In this document: piece by piece, positions 7,556 to 16,197 of the stretch
Layout: each line of letters starts with the position of its first letter
Position numbering within the stretch: position 1 is the stretch's first letter
NCBI GenBank assembly: GCA_965238045.1
Contig: CBDEGU010000009.1
Location: 124,001-188,000 of the forward strand
Source of the DNA: CBDEGU01 sp965238045
GTDB lineage: Bacteria; Acidobacteriota; Terriglobia; Bryobacterales; UBA6623
DNA: 64,000 bases
Direction: 5' to 3'
Notes under the pieces: generated by a model
Databases searched by the model: none
The model's input: only the letters and a program-made list of their open reading frames with translations
Told to the model about the DNA's origin: nothing
Program-made: the position numbers and the translations under genes

Positions 7556-8569
7556 TTATCTGGCCTTGTAGGTCTTCGAATGCCCGTTGCGGCTGTTGAC
7601 GATGGTGTAGGTTCCGTCCTTTCTAACCGACGCCTTGATCCAATGACCCTGGCAGCCCTCGGTCTCGCCGAGATTGGCGATCATCTTGCGATCCACGTTC
7701 TCGGCCTCGCTCGTCTGCACATTGCGATGCCCTTGCCACAGATCCTGAAACCCGTCGGCGGTCCGCAGAACCTTCCAGACACCAGCGCTGCCTCCCTTGC
7801 GCGGACCGTTGTTCATGATCGCCACCGTCGGCTGAATCGCCCGTACAAGCTGCGGCGCGCCGGAAGCGGTCAGCCCGTGATGCGTCGTCTGATACAGATC
7901 GATCTCCCCAAGCCGGTTCACCGGACAGACCAGCTCATGCTCGATATTCCAGGTAAGGTCACCCAGGTCAAGAAACTCAAACTCGCCCCTGCGCACGACG
8001 AAACCCACGCTCTTGCCGTTTTCGGTCGTGTCTTCCTTCTTCAGCTCCGCGCCGTCGCAATAGGCGTTCGGTCCCGAGCCTTCCAGCGGCTTCGCGATCG
8101 GAACGCCGCGGGCCTGCACAAAGATCAGTTCCGCGCCGCTGAGCCGCAGCCTCTCGCCCGGCCGGATCGTCATGCGCTTGCCCTCGGCGACTCTCAGGTA
8201 GCTCTGCCACAACGTCCGTCCCCGCTCCCGGTCTTGCTCGACGCTGTCGCCGTGATCGACGAATTTCTTGATTGCAACCAGGGCCGCCAGTTGCTCCAGT
8301 CCGCCGGCATGATCGGTGTGGAAATGCGAGGTGACGAAGTAATCGATCCCCTCGGCGCCGGCCTCTTTCAGCGCGTGCTCGATGCGCTTGGCGTCACGGC
8401 TCTCAAAGCCGGGCCAGCCGGCGTCCATCAAGACGGTGTCGCCGCCCGGGGTGATGATCAAGGTCGCCGCCCCGCCCTCGACATCGACCCAATAGATGTC
8501 GAGCGTCTCGGCGGCGAACACTGGCAGGGACAAAACAAGAAGAAGAGCGAGAAGCATTTTCGTCGGCAT
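7556..8569 (-). CDS. Secreted metallo-beta-lactamase-fold hydrolase (ComEC-like)
   Basis: Starting at 8569 the protein has 337 residues and a signal peptide (LLALLLVLSLPVFA, cleavage near Ala19-Ala20). The metallo-beta-lactamase signature HFHTDHAGG (His82, His84, Asp86, His87) is intact, and further likely ligands are the Asp in DLGDLTW and the His pair in TTHHG. The order and spacing resemble the stand-alone ComEC/Rec2-type MBL domain rather than class B beta-lactamases. Such enzymes are binuclear metal hydrolases, often of phosphodiesters; the substrate here is unknown. The gene runs divergently from the alpha/beta hydrolase at 8825, leaving 255 bp between the two starts for both promoters. 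Confidence 0.83.
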   Translation of the reverse strand: MPTKMLLALLLVLSLPVFAAETLDIYWVDVEGGAATLIITPGGDTVLMDAGWPGFESRDAKRIEHALKEAGAEGIDYFVTSHFHTDHAGGLEQLAALVAIKKFVDHGDSVEQDRERGRTLWQSYLRVAEGKRMTIRPGERLRLSGAELIFVQARGVPIAKPLEGSGPNAYCDGAELKKEDTTENGKSVGFVVRRGEFEFLDLGDLTWNIEHELVCPVNRLGEIDLYQTTHHGLTASGAPQLVRAIQPTVAIMNNGPRKGGSAGVWKVLRTADGFQDLWQGHRNVQTSEAENVDRKMIANLGETEGCQGHWIKASVRKDGTYTIVNSRNGHSKTYKAR

Positions 8570-8824
8570 GAGAAGCGGATGACCTCCTGCGTCCCGCTCC
8601 AAGGCGAACGCGGGCGTCTTCCAGTATATCCCGGCCAAGCCGCGCGGCATCTCGCCAGAACCACGCAACGACGGAAACGATGCCGGTCGCGTCACTTTTG
8701 CTACCCCGCTGTTCCATCCCGCACAATAGAAGGCCACCCCCCCTTACACCGGGGCTCATTGCACCAGGACCAAGCCACAACACCAGCGCGGGCATCGCGC
8801 GATCCCAGCCAGGAGAACACCAAG

Positions 8825-9529
8825 ATGACTCCATGCTTCACCGCACAACCGGCCGCCGTAGCGGCGCTATTCGTCGCTGCTCTATTGCCAGGCTCCGCCC
8901 CAGCGGCGGAGCCCTTTCAAGAAGTCTCCTTTCCCTCGAGCGACGGCCTTCGCATCTACGCCAACCTCTATGGCGAGGGCGATCACGGAGTCGTGCTCGC
9001 CCATGGAGCCATCTTCAACAAAGAGAGCTGGGATCCGCTCGCCCGGCGTCTGGCCGCCGCCGGGCTGCGGGTCTTGGCGATCGACTTTCGAGGCTACGGC
9101 AGATCTGGCAAGCCCTCCCGCAAGACCAGCCGTAAGGCCAAGCAAACCGGCTCGCTCCACTTCGACGTGCTCGGCGCGATCGAATACCTTCGCGAGTCGG
9201 GCGCGAGCCGCATCTCCGTCCTGGGAGGCAGCATGGGCGGCGGTGCCGCCGCCACCGCCGTCGCCGCCACCAAGCCGGGTGAAATCGACGGCTTGATTCT
9301 GCTGGCGCACGCCCCAACCCCCGCGCCCGAGCGTCTCAAGGGACGCAAGCTCTTCATCATCAGCGAAGGCGATCGCCGCCTCGCTCGCGTCAGGGACCAG
9401 TTCCACCGGGCGCCCGAGCCCAAGAAGCTCGTCGTCCTCCCGGGCAGCGCTCATGCCCAGCACATCTTCAAGACCGGGCAGGCCGAAAAGCTGACCAGCC
9501 TCATCCTCGACTGGCTCAGCGGCGACTGA
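8825..9529 (+). CDS. Secreted alpha/beta hydrolase
   Basis: The ATG at 8825 follows AGGAG with nine bases spacing and gives 234 residues. Residues 1-28 form a signal peptide ending APAA. The alpha/beta hydrolase fold is marked by VLAHGAIFNKESW (oxyanion region), DFRGYGRSGKP, the nucleophile elbow GGSMGGG with Ser136, and a C-terminal His in GSAHAQHIF. The acid residue is probably the Asp in SEGDRRLARV. The family includes esterases and dienelactone hydrolase-like enzymes; the substrate cannot be told. No operon partner; the neighbour upstream is divergent and the one downstream convergent. Confidence 0.85.
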   Translation: MTPCFTAQPAAVAALFVAALLPGSAPAAEPFQEVSFPSSDGLRIYANLYGEGDHGVVLAHGAIFNKESWDPLARRLAAAGLRVLAIDFRGYGRSGKPSRKTSRKAKQTGSLHFDVLGAIEYLRESGASRISVLGGSMGGGAAATAVAATKPGEIDGLILLAHAPTPAPERLKGRKLFIISEGDRRLARVRDQFHRAPEPKKLVVLPGSAHAQHIFKTGQAEKLTSLILDWLSGD

Positions 9530-9610
9530 CACACGGCAAAGCGAAAGCATCCGGCCGGCCATCGCCAGGCGATGAAACGCATCGAAACACAACGACCGCT
9601 CCATTGCTGG

Positions 9611-10657
9611 TCATGGCGCTTCGCCGCCGACCCAAGCGCACGGCTGCCCGTCGCGGCAGAACAGCACTTTGAAATCGCCCGGCTTGTTCCGCTCGGACCA
9701 TTCCCAGCCGTTCACAAAGAACGCTTTCGTCCACGCCTCGCTGTCGAGCGTCGAGGGAGCCAGAACCGAGACCGCCACGACGCCCTGGGCGGGCATCCCC
9801 GTGCGAGGATCCATGATGTGGCTGTAGGTCTTGCCATCCGCCTCAAAGAACTTTTCATAGGCGCCCGAGGTGGACAGGGACTCATCGTGAAGGTAGAGTT
9901 CGGCGGCCGTGCGCTCGGCGGCGCGCGGATCACGAATGCGCACATACCAGCCCCGCGGTTCCGCCGGCGGAGCGCCGATGGCGTACATGCTGCTGCCCGC
10001 CGCGCTGATGAAGGCGCGTCGTACTTTCGCGCCGCGCAGGATCGCCGCCATCTTGTCGACCGCGTACCCCTTGCCGATCCCGCCGGGATCGAGTTCCAGC
10101 CCCGCGCGCCGGTAACGGACTGTGCGCGCCGCGCGATCGAGTTCCACCTGGCGGTATCCGACTTTCTGCTTCGCCAGCGCGATGGCGATACTCGAAGGCA
10201 GACGGCCTGAACCTTTGTAGAAACCCCAAACTTTCATGAGCGCGCCCACGCTGATATCGAAAGCGCCTTCGCTCCGGCGGCTGTAGGCAAGGGAGCGGGA
10301 AAGCAGATCGGCCATCTCGGGCGAGAGCGCGACCGGACCGCTGGCGGCCTCGCGGTTCAAACGGCTCAGTTCACTATCGGGTCTGTAGTTGCTTAGGAAG
10401 CCGTCGATGCGGCGGGCCTCGTCGAACGCGGCCCGCACGGCCGAGGCCAGTATGCCGCGGTGCTCTCCATAGGCGGCCACCGTATAGGTGGAGCCCATGA
10501 TCGAGGCGCTCGCCTCATATCGTTCGAGAACGCCGCCATCCGCGGCGCGGACGGAAGTGAGAGCATCATCGCCGGCGGAGCAAATCAGCGCGACCCAGAT
10601 CAACGCGAGAGCATAATTGGCTACCCGGCGATCAGATTGCCGATACTGTGCCATCAC
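9611..10657 (-). CDS. apbE: FAD:protein FMN transferase
   Basis: A 348-aa protein with the ApbE hallmarks: SIMGSTYTV near the N-terminus, FDISVGALMKVWGF, the FAD/Mg-binding segment DPGGIGKGYAVD, and SHIMDPRTG towards the C-terminus. A hydrophobic N-terminal stretch (ALALIWVALICSAG) is consistent with export, as usual for ApbE. ApbE attaches FMN covalently to Thr in extracytoplasmic flavoproteins such as RnfG/NqrC. No flavinylated partner is seen nearby. It lies downstream of DUF503 on the same strand with a 36-bp gap, so it may be read with the end of the rimP-nusA-infB transcript. Confidence 0.92.
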   Translation of the reverse strand: MMAQYRQSDRRVANYALALIWVALICSAGDDALTSVRAADGGVLERYEASASIMGSTYTVAAYGEHRGILASAVRAAFDEARRIDGFLSNYRPDSELSRLNREAASGPVALSPEMADLLSRSLAYSRRSEGAFDISVGALMKVWGFYKGSGRLPSSIAIALAKQKVGYRQVELDRAARTVRYRRAGLELDPGGIGKGYAVDKMAAILRGAKVRRAFISAAGSSMYAIGAPPAEPRGWYVRIRDPRAAERTAAELYLHDESLSTSGAYEKFFEADGKTYSHIMDPRTGMPAQGVVAVSVLAPSTLDSEAWTKAFFVNGWEWSERNKPGDFKVLFCRDGQPCAWVGGEAP

Positions 10658-10693
10658 GGAAGTTCATGCACGCGCTGGCTGCCGAACCGGCGC

Positions 10694-10978
10694 CTAGAGC
10701 AGTTCGACCTCACTCGAGACGAGATCCGCGCCCAGCAAACCCGCGGCTGTGGCTTCCACTTTCTGGAGAACTTCTTCTACCAGACGGTGATGTTCCGAGA
10801 CCGTTACCACCGACAGAACGGAGCGCTGCCACGCGTCTTGAAATCCGGTTTCAGCAACAGACACGTTGAAGCGCGACCGAAGCTTCTCCTTGACGCCGCG
10901 CAAGACTTGACGCTTGTCCTTGAGCGAATGGGCACGCGGGATGTAGATATGCAGAGTCAGCAGTCCGATCGACGCCAT
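10694..10978 (-). CDS. DUF503 (YlxP-like) protein
   Basis: A 94-aa cytoplasmic protein whose sequence (GLLTLHIYIPRAHSLKDKR, RFNVSVAETGFQDAWQR) matches DUF503/YlxP. The ATG directly follows the infB stop codon (TAG-ATG), so it is translated right after IF-2. The position between infB and rbfA is conserved in many bacteria and suggests a role around ribosome maturation, but the molecular function is not established. Here rbfA does not follow; apbE does. Confidence 0.9.
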   Translation of the reverse strand: MASIGLLTLHIYIPRAHSLKDKRQVLRGVKEKLRSRFNVSVAETGFQDAWQRSVLSVVTVSEHHRLVEEVLQKVEATAAGLLGADLVSSEVELL

Positions 10979-13783
10979 CTAAACGAAGACTTCTTGCGCC
11001 ACCTTCTCCGACACGAACGCTTCGATCACATCACCTTTCTTGACGTCGTTGAAGTTTTCAATGCCCATGCCGCATTCTTGTCCGGAACGCACTTCGGACG
11101 CGTCGTCTTTGAAACGCTTGAGCGAGGAGAGCCTGCCGGTGTAAATGACCACGTTGTCGCGCAGCAAACGCACTTCGCTGCCGCTGGCGACCCGGCCGTC
11201 CAGCACCAGGCAGCCGGCGACCGTGCCGACCTTGCTGACGTGGAACGTATCGAGAACATCGGCGCGGCCGGTGAGCGTCTCTTTGATCAAGGGGTCCAGC
11301 AGACCGGTCATGGCCTTCTTGATCTCGTCGATCAGTTCATAAATGACAGTATGCAGCCGGATGTCGATGCCCTCCCGGTCGGCGAGCACGGCGGCGCTGC
11401 GTTCCGGGCGGACGCTAAAACCGATGATGACGGCGTTGGCGGCGGTCGCCAGCAGAACATCCGACTCGGAAATGGCGCCCACTCCGGTATGAATAAAGCG
11501 CACCTTGACCTTCTCGTTCGAGAGCTTGTTGAGAGTGTCACGAAGCACTTCCATCGAGCCCTGCACGTCCGCTTTGAGAACCACGGGAAGTTCCTTAATT
11601 TCGCCGGCCCGAAGCTGCTCTTGAAACTGCTCGAGAGAAAGACGGGACGACTTGGCCAGTGCCTGCTCGCGGGCTCGATCCTCGCGAAAGTCGACAATTT
11701 TCCTGGCCCGCTCGGTATCGGTAACGACCTGGAAGGAGTCGCCCGGATCAGGAAGCGCGTTGAGACCGAGAACAACGACGGCACTCGATGGCGGAGCCTC
11801 CTTGACGTTCTGGCCCGAGTCATCGATCATCGCGCGCACCCTGCCGAAAACAGCACCGACAACAAAATAGTCGCCGGTCTTGAGGGTGCCATTCTGCACG
11901 AGTACGGTAGCGACGGGGCCCTGGCCGCGATCGAGTTTGGCTTCGAGCACGGTTCCCACCGCGGGACGGTCGGGATTGGCCTTGGGTTCCTTCAAGTCCG
12001 AGACGAGCAGAATCATATCGAGAAGCTGATCCAAGTTTTCCTTGGTGGTCGCCGAAACCGGAACCATCACCGTATCGCCACCCCAGTCCTCGGGCAGCAG
12101 ACCCCGGTCGGCCAATTGCTGTTTGACACGCTCGGGATTGGCGTCGGGCTTGTCCATCTTGTTGATGGCCACCAGGATGGGCACGCCGGCCGACTTGGCG
12201 TGGTCCATCGCTTCGACGGTTTGCGGCATGACGCCATCGTCGGTGGCGACAACCAGGACGACGATGTCGGTGCACTGGGCGCCACGGGAGCGCATGCGTG
12301 TAAAAGCCTCATGACCCGGGGTATCGATGAAAACGATGCGCCGGCCCTCGTGGTCCACGTGGTAGGCACCGACGGCTTGGGTGATTCCGCCCGCTTCTCT
12401 TTCCGCGACGTTCGCTTCGCGCATGGCGTCGAGCAGAGATGTCTTGCCGTGATCGACGTGCCCCATCACGGTGACGACCGGAGCGCGAGGCTGGAGGTCG
12501 CCGACCGCCTCGGCTTCCTCGACCTCGATCATGCTCTCTTCCTCGAAACTGATCTCCGTGCTGGTGGCGCCGAACTTCTCGCAGAGATCCCCGATCGTCG
12601 GCATGTCCAGTGGCTGATTGATCGTGGCGAACAGACCGCGATCGACCAGCAACTTGATGACAATATTGGCCTTGATGCCGAGTTTCTCGGCCAAGTCCTT
12701 GACCGTCATGCCGTCGCTGACGACGATCTCGGTGTTGACGGCCTTGAGCATCGCGGCGTCGCTGCGGGCTTTGGCCTGAGCGCGAAGAATCTTCGCCTCA
12801 CGATCGGCTTCACGGTCGCGCGGCGTCCGCCGGTGCGAGGGCCGCGGAGGACGGCGTCCATACGGACGCTGCCCCTGGCCTGGCATGGGCCCTCGTCCGC
12901 GCGGCATCCCGGACCGCGGACCACCAAAACGCTGGGCCGGCGGCATGCCTGGCAGGGCAGAGGCCGGGCGGCGGGCACGCTCGTAGATCGGTTTTCCGGG
13001 AATGGGCACGGCCTTCTTGGCGGCAGGCCTGGGAACGCGCGTGGCAGGCTGGCGAACAGCCCCGGGGGCCCCCGGGGCCGAGGCACGCGGAACAGAAGCA
13101 GGCGGGGCCAGACGGGCGGCGCCAGGCCGGGCGATGGACACGGGCGGGCGAATCGGCGCGCCGGGCAACGCCGCTCCGTCGCCCGCGGCGGACATCGGCG
13201 GCCGAGCGGGCGGACTCGCGGGCCGCGGGGCCGGCGGCGCCTTGGCGATGCCGGGAATCGTCGGCACGGAACGGCGAATCGGCTCCACACGTAAAACCGG
13301 CGGCGCCTTGGGAGACAGGCCTGACTCGGCGGGGGCTGCCACAGGCGCTGGCGCGGCGGGCGCGGATTCCTGGGGAACACTCGTCGCGGGCTGGGCTGCC
13401 CGCAGGGGCGGACGCAACGCCTGTACTGGAGGTCTTAGCGGCGTGCCACCCCGCCCAGGGCGTATTGGCGAGGCGCGCTTGGCGGGCTTCGCCGCCGGAG
13501 GTTCGGCGATGTGTCTCGATGCAACTGGCTGGGGCTCATTTGCGGGACTGGCCGCACGCGGCTTGGCGGCTTTCTTCACGGCCTTCTTGGCTTTTCCCTC
13601 GGCCGGACCCGCTCTCTCACGCAGGATTTCACGGATCTGACCGGCCGTCTCCAAGTCCACCGAACTCGAATGCGTCTTCTTCTCTCGCACTCCAATTTCG
13701 GGCAGGACGCCTAGAACCGCCTCGGCTTTTACTTCCATCTCCCGGGCCAGTTCGTTGATCCGGATTCTGTTTGCGTTCCTCAA
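10979..13783 (-). CDS. infB: Translation initiation factor IF-2
   Basis: At 934 residues this is a full-length IF-2. Residues 1-50 are an IF2_N module (RIRINELAREMEVKAEAVL), followed by a long Ala/Pro/Arg-rich linker of about 250 residues, a second IF2_N module (MTVKDLAEKLGIKANIVIK), and the GTPase domain with GHVDHGKT near residue 438, the G3 motif DTPGHEAF, and NKMD. Domains II-IV follow and end IENFNDVKKGDVIEAF. IF-2 brings fMet-tRNA to the 30S subunit and promotes subunit joining. It is the third gene of the rimP-nusA-infB operon, 19 bp after nusA. Confidence 0.98.
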   Translation of the reverse strand: MRNANRIRINELAREMEVKAEAVLGVLPEIGVREKKTHSSSVDLETAGQIREILRERAGPAEGKAKKAVKKAAKPRAASPANEPQPVASRHIAEPPAAKPAKRASPIRPGRGGTPLRPPVQALRPPLRAAQPATSVPQESAPAAPAPVAAPAESGLSPKAPPVLRVEPIRRSVPTIPGIAKAPPAPRPASPPARPPMSAAGDGAALPGAPIRPPVSIARPGAARLAPPASVPRASAPGAPGAVRQPATRVPRPAAKKAVPIPGKPIYERARRPASALPGMPPAQRFGGPRSGMPRGRGPMPGQGQRPYGRRPPRPSHRRTPRDREADREAKILRAQAKARSDAAMLKAVNTEIVVSDGMTVKDLAEKLGIKANIVIKLLVDRGLFATINQPLDMPTIGDLCEKFGATSTEISFEEESMIEVEEAEAVGDLQPRAPVVTVMGHVDHGKTSLLDAMREANVAEREAGGITQAVGAYHVDHEGRRIVFIDTPGHEAFTRMRSRGAQCTDIVVLVVATDDGVMPQTVEAMDHAKSAGVPILVAINKMDKPDANPERVKQQLADRGLLPEDWGGDTVMVPVSATTKENLDQLLDMILLVSDLKEPKANPDRPAVGTVLEAKLDRGQGPVATVLVQNGTLKTGDYFVVGAVFGRVRAMIDDSGQNVKEAPPSSAVVVLGLNALPDPGDSFQVVTDTERARKIVDFREDRAREQALAKSSRLSLEQFQEQLRAGEIKELPVVLKADVQGSMEVLRDTLNKLSNEKVKVRFIHTGVGAISESDVLLATAANAVIIGFSVRPERSAAVLADREGIDIRLHTVIYELIDEIKKAMTGLLDPLIKETLTGRADVLDTFHVSKVGTVAGCLVLDGRVASGSEVRLLRDNVVIYTGRLSSLKRFKDDASEVRSGQECGMGIENFNDVKKGDVIEAFVSEKVAQEVFV

Positions 13784-13802
13784 AATTGCTAGCGCTCCTT
13801 AT

Positions 13803-15413
13803 TCAGTCCTCTCGCTCTTCTACGATGTCATCTTTTTCGCCCCCGGCAAGAGGAGTCTCGCCAACCTTGCCCCCGGCCGCTTCCGCCGCTTGGCCAGCAG
13901 CGGTCTCGCCCGCCGCCTGTGATTCGCTCTCCTCTTGTCCCTCTACGAAAGAACTCGAAGCCATGGTATCAAAGTCTTCGCTTTCCTCTTCTCCCGGCAG
14001 CGGGCCATCGTCCACATCTTCGCCTTCGACCGGCATGCCCGGCATCGTCGCCGGCGCCGCGGCCGGCGCGTCGGCAGAGGGCTCGGGCTGACACTCGGTG
14101 GCGGGAACCTGCTCCACGGACTCCGCCGCCAGCTCTTCGGCCGCAGCCTCGAACTGCGCGAAGTAGCCACTGACCGCAACGGTGATTTTCTCCACCATTT
14201 TCGGTCCAATGCCCGGGATCTCCTCGAGTTGCTCGGGAGTCATGTCCGCCAGATGTTCCACCGTGGATGAGCCGGCATCGAGCAGCTTGTCCACCAGTTT
14301 CTCTCCCAGACCATGCTCGGTCAAGACACTCACTGGCGTGCCGCCTCCCACCATGGTCTCCATGGCGGACTCGGCTTCCTGCCGCTTCTGCTCTTCGCTC
14401 TTGATATCAATCCGCCAGCCCATCAGCTTGGCGGCCAAGCGAACATTCTGCCCCTTCTTGCCGATGGCGAGCGAAAGCTGCGAGTCGTCGACAACCACTT
14501 CGAGGTGCTTCTGCGCAGCGTTAATGATGGTGACACGGCTGATGTTCGCCGGGCTCAGCGCCCGCGTCGCCAGTTCGGCGGGCTCGTCGAAATACGGGAT
14601 GATGTCGATCTTCTCGCCCCGCAGTTCGCGAATAATCGACTGCACCCGCATTCCTTTCATCCCAACGCACGCACCCACGGCGTCAACATCCCGGTCTCCC
14701 GACTGCACGGCGATCTTGGTGCGCTCGCCGGCCTCGCGGGCGCAGGCGACGATCCGCACCGTGCCGTCGTAAATCTCCGGCACCTCTTGGTCGAAAAGCG
14801 TCTTGACCAGTTCGTCCGAGGTGCGCGAGGCAATCACCGCCGGTCCGCGGCCGGCCTTTTCCAGGGCCTTGATCACGACACGAACCCTGTCGCCGGGGGA
14901 AAAACTTTCCAGCCGCGACTGCTCGCTCCTGGGCAGTCTGGCCTCGGTGCGTCCCAAATCCACAATCAGGTCCGCTCCCTCCGAACGCTTGACCGTGCAA
15001 GGAACGATCTCGCCCAGACGTCCCGAGTATTCCCTATAGACCACCTCTCGCTCGGCTTCGCGAATCTTCTGAAAAATCACCTGCTTGGCCACTTGAGCAG
15101 GGATGCGCCCCAAATCGCCGGTAGGTTTAAGGAAGCGGACTTCACCTCCGATCTCGGCGTCCGGGTTGGTTCGCTGGGCCTCGGCGAGACCAATCTCCTT
15201 CGCCGGATTCGCGACAAGCTCGACGACGGTCTTGACCGCGAATACTTCCACCTGACCCGTCGAGGTGTTGAAATCGGCGACCAACTCTTCGCCGGTCTTG
15301 AAATTTTTCCGCGCCGCCACGACAATCGCGTCCTTCAGCGCGTCGATGACCACTTGCGGATCGATTCCCTTGGCTTCGCTCAAGGCCTCAATCTGACCGA
15401 AAAGGTTTTCCAT
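13803..15413 (-). CDS. nusA: Transcription termination/antitermination factor NusA
   Basis: A 536-aa NusA with the usual order: N-terminal RNAP-binding domain (MENLFGQIEALSEAKGIDPQ), S1 domain (GEIVPCTVKR), and KH domains (GACVGMKGMRVQSIIRELRGEKIDII; AIGKKGQNVRLAAKLMGWRIDI). A helix-hairpin-helix region follows (LEEIPGIGPKMVEKITVAV), and then a very acidic tail of about 110 residues. NusA modulates pausing, termination and antitermination. It lies between rimP (23 bp upstream) and infB. Because the operon leader holds a terminator-like hairpin, feedback by NusA on its own transcription is an obvious hypothesis. Confidence 0.98.
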   Translation of the reverse strand: MENLFGQIEALSEAKGIDPQVVIDALKDAIVVAARKNFKTGEELVADFNTSTGQVEVFAVKTVVELVANPAKEIGLAEAQRTNPDAEIGGEVRFLKPTGDLGRIPAQVAKQVIFQKIREAEREVVYREYSGRLGEIVPCTVKRSEGADLIVDLGRTEARLPRSEQSRLESFSPGDRVRVVIKALEKAGRGPAVIASRTSDELVKTLFDQEVPEIYDGTVRIVACAREAGERTKIAVQSGDRDVDAVGACVGMKGMRVQSIIRELRGEKIDIIPYFDEPAELATRALSPANISRVTIINAAQKHLEVVVDDSQLSLAIGKKGQNVRLAAKLMGWRIDIKSEEQKRQEAESAMETMVGGGTPVSVLTEHGLGEKLVDKLLDAGSSTVEHLADMTPEQLEEIPGIGPKMVEKITVAVSGYFAQFEAAAEELAAESVEQVPATECQPEPSADAPAAAPATMPGMPVEGEDVDDGPLPGEEESEDFDTMASSSFVEGQEESESQAAGETAAGQAAEAAGGKVGETPLAGGEKDDIVEERED

Positions 15414-15436
15414 GTTGACCTCGTTGCAGAGTGTCG

Positions 15437-15907
15437 TTAAAATTCCGCGACCAGACGCGCCGTCTCGATGTCCTCCAGGGGAAAGCGCAAAGCTTCACCG
15501 CCGCCGGCTTCGAGAAGCACCGTGCCCTTAGTGATTCCTCCCAGCCGGCCCGTGAATTGCTTTCGTCCCTCGCGCGGCTGGCGAAGCGTAATTCTCACTT
15601 TCTCCCCCGTGAAACGTTCGTAGTCGGTCCCTTTGTAAAGCTTGCGCTCCAGTCCCGGAGAGGAAACCTCCAGCCGGTACGAACCGCGGACAACATCCTC
15701 GACCTCCAGAATCGTGCCCAACTGGCGCGAGACAAGTTCACAGTCTTTGTGGAAGATACCTTCCGGACGATCGATAAATACGCGCACAAACCCTTGGCGG
15801 GAACTCCCGCGATACTCCACCTCCAGAACTTCGATGCCTTCGGAAGCAGCCACTCGCTCGGCGATTTCCTGTATGTGCTTCCTCGTTTCCTGGCTAGCCC
15901 AACTCAT
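15437..15907 (-). CDS. rimP: Ribosome maturation factor RimP
   Basis: The start at 15907 gives 156 residues (MSWASQETRKHIQEIAERV). The longer upstream frame would run back through the leader hairpin and was rejected. RimP features: EVEYRGSSRQGFVRVFIDRPEG, DCELVSRQLG, YRLEVSSPGLERKL and a C-terminal Sm-like domain. RimP is needed for 30S subunit maturation. It is the first gene of rimP-nusA-infB-DUF503. No clear Shine-Dalgarno precedes the ATG. Confidence 0.95.
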   Translation of the reverse strand: MSWASQETRKHIQEIAERVAASEGIEVLEVEYRGSSRQGFVRVFIDRPEGIFHKDCELVSRQLGTILEVEDVVRGSYRLEVSSPGLERKLYKGTDYERFTGEKVRITLRQPREGRKQFTGRLGGITKGTVLLEAGGGEALRFPLEDIETARLVAEF

Positions 15908-15935
15908 AGCCCATGGGCCGGGGCGCGCGAGCAAC

Positions 15936-15959
15936 AAAAAAGTGGGCAAAAGCCCACTT
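15936..15959 (-). terminator. Terminator-like hairpin in the rimP leader (attenuator candidate)
   Basis: Read on the - strand there is a perfect 8-bp stem AAGTGGGC/GCCCACTT with a TTTT loop, immediately followed by a run of T. It lies about 30 bases after the predicted transcription start and 30 bases before the rimP ATG, and looks like an intrinsic terminator inside the operon's own leader. Confidence 0.7.
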
Positions 15960-15992
15960 AAACGCGCCACACAGCGGCCAACTACAAACCTT

Positions 15993-16021
15993 ATTGTAGA
16001 GCCGGACATGAAGGAAAGCAA
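15993..16021 (-). promoter_or_regulatory. Sigma70-type promoter of rimP-nusA-infB
   Basis: On the - strand, TTGCTT (16016-16021) and TACAAT (15993-15998) are separated by 17 bases. The expected start is near 15986, giving a leader of about 79 nt that contains the hairpin at 15936-15959. Confidence 0.65.
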
Positions 16022-16030
16022 CCCGTGACA

Positions 16031-16061
16031 GGCGGCCCAGTGAGGGCCTCACTGGGCCGCC
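16031..16061. repeat. Perfect 14-bp-stem palindrome between divergent genes
   Basis: GGCGGCCCAGTGAG and its complement flank a GGC loop. It lies just upstream of the rimP promoter and about 137 bp before the divergent gene at 16198. There is no T-run after it on either strand, so it is not a typical intrinsic terminator. Confidence 0.6.
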
Positions 16062-16197
16062 TTGCGCCGCGCAAATCCGCGGGAAGAACCTCTCCTGACG
16101 AGCGCCCGAAACCCAGCCTCCGCCCGCACTCGCGCGCGCCGCGGCCGGGGCCGTCCGCGGCCACCGCGACCAAGCGGGTGCGTTAAACTAATCGCCT

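Noticed and set aside
10460..13294. A 944-codon open frame on the + strand opposite infB
   Set aside because: It is the antisense of a well-conserved IF-2 gene in GC-rich DNA; the product has no domain features and infB is unambiguous.
14313..15440. Long + strand frame opposite nusA
   Set aside because: Antisense of NusA with no recognisable motifs; a codon-bias shadow.
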